This document shows, one piece after another, positions 6,403 to 10,431 of a stretch of DNA of 10,431 nt (position 1 is its first letter; each line of letters starts with the position of its first letter). Under the pieces are notes generated by a model. That model made no database searches. It was not told the origin of the DNA and worked only from the letters and a program-made list of their open reading frames with translations. Position numbers and translations under genes: made by a program. This DNA comes from an uncultured Burkholderiales bacterium (lineage in GTDB: Bacteria > Pseudomonadota > Gammaproteobacteria > Burkholderiales > Burkholderiaceae_C). The DNA lies in the NCBI GenBank assembly GCA_937897495.1, contig CALCBL010000611.1:1-10431 (forward strand), written 5' to 3'.

Positions 6403-7746
6403 GACGGTTGATTCTGTGAGAACCAACTCGCCGCGCAATGAATGCGACAAGGCGGTGTCAATTCGCACATCGACCATCTGACCCACCAAGCGCATGCCGT
6501 TGGGGCCGGCTGGAAAGTTGACCACCCGGTTGCACTCGGTGCGGCCAGCCATTTCGGTGGCGTCTTTGCGCGCTGGGCGCTCTACCAAAATGCGTTGTAC
6601 CGTGTTCAGGCGACTGTCGCCAATGCGTTTCACATTGGCTTCAATGGTGGCTTGCAAATGGTGCAAGCGCTTGAGCTTGACGTCGTGCGGTGTGTCATCT
6701 TGCAAGTTGGCCGCTGGGGTGCCAGGACGCGGACTGAAGATAAAGCTGAAACTGGTGTCATAGCCCACGTCGTCAATCAGCTTCATCATCTTGTTGAAGT
6801 CTTCGTCGGTTTCGCCTGGGAAGCCCACAATGAAGTCACTGCTCATGGCCATGTCGGGGCGAATGGCACGCAGTTTGCGAATGGTGCTTTTGTATTCCAT
6901 GGCGGTGTAGCCGCGCTTCATGGCCATCAAAATTCTGTCTGAGCCGTGTTGCACGGGCAAGTGCAAGTGGCTGACCAGTTTGGGCACTTTGTCGTACGCA
7001 TCAATCAGGCGCTGGGTAAATTCATTGGGATGGCTGGTGGTGTAGCGAATGCGCTCAATGCCTGGCATGTCGGCCACGTATTCAATCAGGAGCGCAAAGT
7101 CGGCAATCTCGGCTGTGCCGCCCATTTTGCCGCGGTAGGCATTGACGTTTTGACCCAACAAAGTGACTTCGCGCACGCCTTGTTCGGCCAAGCCTGCTAT
7201 TTCGACCAACACGTCTTCAAAGGGACGGCTGACTTCTTCGCCGCGGGTGTAAGGCACTACGCAGTAGCTGCAATATTTGCTGCAACCTTCCATGATGGAC
7301 ACGAAGGCGGTGGGGCCGTCCATCTTGGCGGGCGGCAGGTGATCGAACTTTTCAATTTCAGGAAAAGAGATGTCGACTTGGGGTCGTTTTTTGGCGCTGC
7401 GAGCGGCCAAAAGTTCGGGCAGTCGGTGCAAAGTTTGCGGGCCAAACACCACGTCGACATAGGGTGCACGTTTGATGATGTCGGCGCCTTCTTGGCTGGC
7501 TACGCAGCCGCCCACGCCAATCAAAACACCTTTTTCTTTGAGGTGCTTCACGCGGCCTAAGTCGCTGAAAACTTTTTCTTGCGCGCGTTCACGCACCGAG
7601 CAGGTGTTGAACAAAATAAGGTCGGCTTCGTCGACGTTTTGGGTGGGCTCGTAACCCTCGGCAGCCTTCATGACATCGGCCATTTTGTCCGAGTCGTACT
7701 CGTTCATTTGGCACCCGAAGGTTTTGATAAATACTTTTTTGCTCAC
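6391..7746 (-). CDS. miaB: MiaB, tRNA-2-methylthio-N6-isopentenyladenosine synthase
   Basis: Radical-SAM methylthiotransferase that adds a methylthio group to i6A37 of tRNAs reading UNN codons, improving decoding. It has 451 residues, normal for the family. The N-terminal domain shows the three cysteines of the auxiliary 4Fe-4S cluster: Cys12 ([10 protein letters not shown]), Cys49 ([12 protein letters not shown]) and Cys81 (GVGGCVASQ). The radical-SAM cluster motif is GCSKYCSYC (Cys155, 159, 162), followed by [17 protein letters not shown] and a complete barrel including [18 protein letters not shown]-terminal TRAM domain ends in SHSLRGEL. The start is GTG at 7746-7744, with GGAG six bases upstream. 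A TTG at 7758 in the same frame overlaps that ribosome site and is less likely. It lies downstream of the DUF2889 gene across a 99-base gap, so it may have its own promoter. Confidence 0.96.
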   Translation of the reverse strand: MSKKVFIKTFGCQMNEYDSDKMADVMKAAEGYEPTQNVDEADLILFNTCSVRERAQEKVFSDLGRVKHLKEKGVLIGVGGCVASQEGADIIKRAPYVDVVFGPQTLHRLPELLAARSAKKRPQVDISFPEIEKFDHLPPAKMDGPTAFVSIMEGCSKYCSYCVVPYTRGEEVSRPFEDVLVEIAGLAEQGVREVTLLGQNVNAYRGKMGGTAEIADFALLIEYVADMPGIERIRYTTSHPNEFTQRLIDAYDKVPKLVSHLHLPVQHGSDRILMAMKRGYTAMEYKSTIRKLRAIRPDMAMSSDFIVGFPGETDEDFNKMMKLIDDVGYDTSFSFIFSPRPGTPAANLQDDTPHDVKLKRLHHLQATIEANVKRIGDSRLNTVQRILVERPARKDATEMAGRTECNRVVNFPAGPNGMRLVGQMVDVRIDTALSHSLRGELVLTESTVSTL

Positions 7747-7752
7747 AAGAGA

Positions 7753-7756
7753 CTCC
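7753..7756 (-). promoter_or_regulatory. Ribosome binding site deciding the miaB start
   Basis: GGAG on the minus strand lies six bases before the GTG at 7746. This supports GTG, which gives the usual [12 protein letters not shown] start, over the upstream TTG that shares bases with this site. Confidence 0.7.
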
Positions 7757-7793
7757 AAGCGGTGACTGGTTTATATCCAGGGGCTGATGGAAG

Positions 7794-7812
7794 GCGCACG
7801 CCATGGCGGCGC
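7794..7812. repeat. GC-rich dyad between the DUF2889 gene and miaB
   Basis: CGCCATGGCG at 7799-7808 is a perfect palindrome. With one bulged A (7798) the arms extend to GCGC on both sides, giving a hairpin of about seven pairs with a CATG loop. No T-run follows in the direction of miaB. It could be a weak attenuator or simply a GC-rich coincidence. A TATAAA sequence (minus strand) lies between it and miaB, but without a good -35. Confidence 0.3.
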
Positions 7813-7845
7813 GCATTGGAAAGGCAGATTATCGCAGGGACTGCG

Positions 7846-8421
7846 TCATTGAGTTTCGCCCGGTTTTCTATAAAACATGGGGTAATGGCGTTGCACCACG
7901 GGTCCGTCAAAGGCCCATGACATGCATTTGCCCACATGCGGTGGCGGTGTGGTGGGAACCGTATCGGGCAGACCGGCTTGCTGGTTTCTAAATTGACGCG
8001 CAGAAGGAATGGTTTGGTAAGCCGCCGTGGCCATGTTGAACAACATCTCTCGCAAATGGGTGCACCCCGCAATGCCGCCAATGTGCGCATCAATGGTTTT
8101 GCGCCAACCTGAACCCAAAGTGCAGCCAATCAATTTGTGCATGCCTTGGGGGGCTTGGTCGCATTCTGGGTGGGGAATGTGGGCCATGTCGGTGATCACA
8201 TCGTGGATGATGAATTGATCGTCCACGGTGAGGCGAATGTTCAAACCATGAATGGGCTGCCCTGCCTCGCGCGGGCCTTGACTGGGAATGACGAAGCTGT
8301 AGGTTTTGACGTCGGTGAGTGCGGCTTCAATGTCCCACATGCCGTCTTCCCGCTCGAAGCCTGAATAGACTGCGGTTCTCGTATGTGACAGTTTTCGGGG
8401 GGAGGGTGGTGGAAGTGCCAA
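7846..8421 (-). CDS. DUF2889 domain-containing protein
   Basis: 191-residue protein of the uncharacterised DUF2889 family. It shows the family pattern PRKLSHTRTAVYSGFEREDGMWDIEA near the N-terminus (positions about 8-33), then LTDVKTYSF and a central GLNIRLTVDD..IIHDV region. A C-terminal IGGIAGCTHLREML is the most conserved segment, with Cys and His that could bind metal or act in catalysis. No signal peptide or membrane segment is seen. I chose TTG at 8421-8419 because GAGAGA lies six bases upstream and because relatives, from memory, begin at this point. The frame is open to a TTG at 8448, directly after a stop codon, which would add nine residues; no ATG start is available. It is divergent from the acyl-CoA ligase, so a shared role or shared control is possible. 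Function unknown. Confidence 0.82.
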   Translation of the reverse strand: MALPPPSPRKLSHTRTAVYSGFEREDGMWDIEAALTDVKTYSFVIPSQGPREAGQPIHGLNIRLTVDDQFIIHDVITDMAHIPHPECDQAPQGMHKLIGCTLGSGWRKTIDAHIGGIAGCTHLREMLFNMATAAYQTIPSARQFRNQQAGLPDTVPTTPPPHVGKCMSWAFDGPVVQRHYPMFYRKPGETQ

Positions 8422-8482
8422 TTGCAGTCTCTCAATTTTCAAGTTCAATCACGCCATTATCGATTTGATTTGGAGTTTTTGA
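8422..8482. promoter_or_regulatory. Divergent promoter spacer, DUF2889 gene / acyl-CoA ligase
   Basis: Only about 60 bases separate the two starts, so the promoters must overlap. The ligase ribosome site GGAG is at 8472-8475, seven bases before the ATG. The minus-strand GAGAGA for the DUF2889 gene is at 8433-8428. CATTAT at 8455-8460 is a weak -10 candidate for the ligase without a matching -35. Confidence 0.4.
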
Positions 8483-10054
8483 ATGTCAACTGCGGCACAG
8501 CCCCTTATTTCGCCTGCTGTCAGGCGCCAAACCATTGCCGATGCGCTGCGGCGCACTGCTCTGCGATTGCCCCAAAAGTTGGGCATTGTGTGCGGTCAAA
8601 CGGCTTGGACTTATGCTGAATTTGATGCGCTGGTGTCGCGCCTTGCCGCTGGTCTTTCGGGCGTCGGGGTGAAGCCGGGAGATCGGGTGGCCGTCTTGGC
8701 TAGAAACTCTCACGGTTTTGCCGCATTGAGGTTTGCTCTGGCCCGCATGGGCGCAGTCATGGTGCCCATCAACTTCATGTTGAAGGCCGATGAAGTGGCT
8801 TACATCTTGCGCCATGCTGGCGCACAAACTCTGGCCACAGACAGTGGCTTGGCAGAATTGGCCAAGCTGGCAGCGACATTGGAAACTCAGGTTAAACAGT
8901 TTGTCTGGTTGCCCTCGGAAGATGACACTGAACCCGTCACTGGCATGCACAACTTCCATGAGTTGGCTGCCTGCCAAGCCGCCTTGTCCGAATCAGGCTT
9001 GGCCAGCCAAGACTTGGCCCAAATCGTGTACACCAGTGGCACAGAGTCCATGCCCAAAGGGGCCATGTTGACCCATGACGCGGTGCTTTGGCAGTACGTG
9101 AGTTGCGTGGTCAACGCTGAAATTGCAGAGCACGATTTGGCCTTGCATGCCTTGCCGCTTTACCACTGCGCGCAGCTCGATGTGTTTTTTGGCCCGGCCA
9201 TTTACATTGGCAGCAGCAATGTGATCACCTCCAAGCCCGTGCCCGACAATTTGTTGGCGCTCATTGAGAAATACAAAATCACCAGCTTCTTTGCCCCGCC
9301 CACGGTCTGGATTGCGCTCTTGCGTTCCTCCTTGTTTGACCCCAACAGGCTTGCGCATTTGGCGAAGGGCTACTACGGTGCGTCGATCATGCCGGTTGAA
9401 GTTTTGAAAGAATTGGCCTCGCGTCTGCCCAAGGTGCGCTTGTGGAATTTGTATGGCCAAACCGAAATTGCACCTTTGGCCACCATGCTTGGCCCAGAAG
9501 ACCAGTTGCGCAAGCCCGGTTCCTGCGGGCGTGCGGTGTTGAACGTAGAAACACGGGTGGTGAACGATGACATGCAAGACGTGACGCCAGGTGAGGTGGG
9601 TGAAATCGTGCACCGCTCGCCCCATTTGATGCTGGGTTATTTCAATGACGCAGAAAAAACCCGCGCCGCTTTTACCGGCGATTGGTTTCACAGCGGCGAC
9701 TTGGCCACCATCGACGAAGAAGGCTACATCAGTGTGGTGGACCGCAAGAAGGACATGATCAAAACGGGTGGCGAAAACGTGGCCAGTCGCGAAGTCGAAG
9801 AGATGATTTACCGTTTAAGCGCCGTCAGTGAAGTGGCGGTGATCGGACTGCCTGACCCCAAGTGGGTAGAGGCCGTGACCGCTGTGATTGTGCTGAAGAC
9901 GGGGCAGTCCCTGACCGAGGCTGAAGTGATGGCGCATTGCAACCAAAACATGGCCAGTTTCAAGTCGCCCAAGCGGGTGGTGTTTGCACAGGCGCTGCCG
10001 AAAAACCCCAGCGGTAAATTGCTCAAGCGAGAACTCAGAACCCAATACGCCTGA
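8483..10054 (+). CDS. AMP-forming acyl-CoA ligase (acyl-CoA synthetase)
   Basis: 523-residue member of the ANL superfamily. It activates a carboxylic acid with ATP to an acyl-adenylate and transfers it to CoA; the length fits a medium/long-chain or aryl acyl-CoA synthetase. The core motifs run in order: P-loop YTSGTESMPKGAMLTH (about 182-197, with Glu-Ser-Met where TTGx is usual), substrate-pocket ALPLYHCAQ, NLYGQTEIAP (A5), HSGDLATIDEEGY (A7), DRKKDMIKTGGENVASREVEE (A8 hinge), and PKNPSGKLLKREL near the end with catalytic Lys512. It is complete, with no signal or membrane segment, and so is cytoplasmic. The ATG at 8483 has GGAG seven bases upstream. It is divergent from the DUF2889 gene and followed by a GntR regulator, which suggests a regulated catabolic unit. 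Substrate specificity cannot be read from sequence. Confidence 0.9.
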   Translation: MSTAAQPLISPAVRRQTIADALRRTALRLPQKLGIVCGQTAWTYAEFDALVSRLAAGLSGVGVKPGDRVAVLARNSHGFAALRFALARMGAVMVPINFMLKADEVAYILRHAGAQTLATDSGLAELAKLAATLETQVKQFVWLPSEDDTEPVTGMHNFHELAACQAALSESGLASQDLAQIVYTSGTESMPKGAMLTHDAVLWQYVSCVVNAEIAEHDLALHALPLYHCAQLDVFFGPAIYIGSSNVITSKPVPDNLLALIEKYKITSFFAPPTVWIALLRSSLFDPNRLAHLAKGYYGASIMPVEVLKELASRLPKVRLWNLYGQTEIAPLATMLGPEDQLRKPGSCGRAVLNVETRVVNDDMQDVTPGEVGEIVHRSPHLMLGYFNDAEKTRAAFTGDWFHSGDLATIDEEGYISVVDRKKDMIKTGGENVASREVEEMIYRLSAVSEVAVIGLPDPKWVEAVTAVIVLKTGQSLTEAEVMAHCNQNMASFKSPKRVVFAQALPKNPSGKLLKRELRTQYA

Positions 10055-10121
10055 ACTTTGAGCCAGGCTGAGCGCATTGCGTGAAGCGATTTTCTTGGGC
10101 CGCGAGTCATGCCCTAAATTT

Positions 10122-10157
10122 GTCCTATGGAATGTCCTATTGACAGATCATTAGGAC
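10122..10157. promoter_or_regulatory. Candidate operator/promoter of the GntR regulator: three GTCCTA half-sites around TTGACA
   Basis: GTCCTA occurs at 10122-10127 and again at 10134-10139, inside the direct repeat TGTCCTAT with a 12-base period. Its exact inverse TAGGAC is at 10152-10157. Between the inverted pair lies a perfect -35 hexamer TTGACA (10140-10145); the -10 region about 17 bases on (GAACAC) is poor. The regulator ATG is at 10176. The arrangement fits autorepression by the GntR protein encoded next to it, but the link is inferred. Confidence 0.5.
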
Positions 10158-10175
10158 TGATGGAACACTGCTGCC

Positions 10176-10431
10176 ATGAATCAAAACCTACCCTTGCCCA
10201 AGTACCATCAGATTTATCTGGTCTTGTGCGAAAAATTGCAGGAAGGCAAGTTTGATTCCGGATTGCCGGGTGAGTTGGCGCTCATGCAACAGTATTCAGT
10301 GGCACGCGTCACGGTGCGGCGAGCCTTGTCTCAAATGGCCGAAGAGGGCCTCATCAAACGAGAGCCAGGCAGGGGGACGCGGCCTTTGCATCAAAAAGGT
10401 TTCGACAAACCAGTCAAGTTGAGTCAAGGCT
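10176..10431 (+). CDS. GntR-family transcriptional regulator, HutC-like (partial, C-terminus outside window)
   Basis: The first 85 codons of a GntR-type regulator are visible before the window ends. The N-terminal winged helix-turn-helix is clear: KYHQIYLVLCEKLQEGKFDSG, then LPGELALMQQYSVARVTVRRAL (recognition helix region) and MAEEGLIKREPGRGT (wing). The LPGE/S-x-LAxxYxVSRxTVRxAL pattern and the GRGT wing are characteristic. The early position of the domain and its spacing suggest the HutC subfamily, whose C-terminal UTRA domain binds a small ligand; that part is not in view. The ATG at 10176 has only a weak GGA eleven bases upstream. It lies 121 bases after the acyl-CoA ligase and may control it or genes to the right. 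Confidence 0.9.
   Translation, partial: MNQNLPLPKYHQIYLVLCEKLQEGKFDSGLPGELALMQQYSVARVTVRRALSQMAEEGLIKREPGRGTRPLHQKGFDKPVKLSQG

Noticed and set aside
6946..7560. 204-codon plus-strand open frame
   Set aside because: Antisense to miaB, composition typical of a shadow frame, no ribosome site or family motif.
8993..9691. 232-codon minus-strand open frame
   Set aside because: Antisense to the acyl-CoA ligase core; no coherent domain pattern.
10061..10069. AGCC-A-GGCT after the acyl-CoA ligase as a terminator
   Set aside because: The loop is a single base and no T-run follows, so it cannot form a useful hairpin.

Overview
The window looks like ordinary chromosome from a betaproteobacterium of the order Burkholderiales, most likely a Comamonadaceae-type freshwater organism. 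This rests on the recognisable protein families, on the neighbourhood ffh / CcsA-YpjD family / PP0621 family / ampD, and on moderate GC by eye. No database was searched. I saw no tRNA, rRNA, CRISPR array, insertion sequence or phage gene, and no gene-free stretch longer than about 120 bases.

Layout. (1) Bases 1-1487, minus strand: a tight cluster of a CcsA/YpjD-like membrane protein, a small membrane-anchored PP0621-family protein with a putative zinc-binding cluster, and ampD (cell-wall recycling amidase), which runs off the left edge. (2) 1566-2963, plus strand: ffh, the protein subunit of the signal recognition particle, transcribed divergently from group 1. Its frame is interrupted by an in-frame TAG at codon 63, where relatives have glutamate. 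Everything downstream of the TAG is intact. (3) 3007-5879, minus strand: a two-gene operon of a phthalate-dioxygenase-like Rieske oxygenase and a glutamine-synthetase-like gamma-glutamyl ligase, with stop and start overlapping in ATGA. (4) 5986-6402, plus strand: a gamma-glutamylcyclotransferase/AIG2-like protein, divergent from the Rieske operon. (5) 6391-8421, minus strand: a DUF2889 protein and then miaB (tRNA methylthiotransferase). The 3' end of miaB overlaps that of the cyclotransferase gene by 12 bases. (6) 8483-10054, plus strand: an AMP-forming acyl-CoA ligase divergent from the DUF2889 gene, followed by a GntR/HutC-type regulator that runs off the right edge and is preceded by a likely operator.

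How they may work together. The housekeeping genes (ffh, miaB, ampD) are unrelated to the catabolic-looking ones. The most suggestive functional group is 3007-6402: a gamma-glutamyl ligase, a ring-type oxygenase and a gamma-glutamyl cyclotransferase side by side. They could add a glutamyl group to an amine, oxygenate the conjugate, and release the glutamyl group as 5-oxoproline. This is inference, by analogy with gamma-glutamylation-based aniline and alkylamine catabolism. The acyl-CoA ligase and the GntR regulator may form a separate catabolic unit continuing to the right.

The two observations most worth checking are the amber codon in the normally essential ffh, and the ligase-oxygenase-cyclotransferase neighbourhood.
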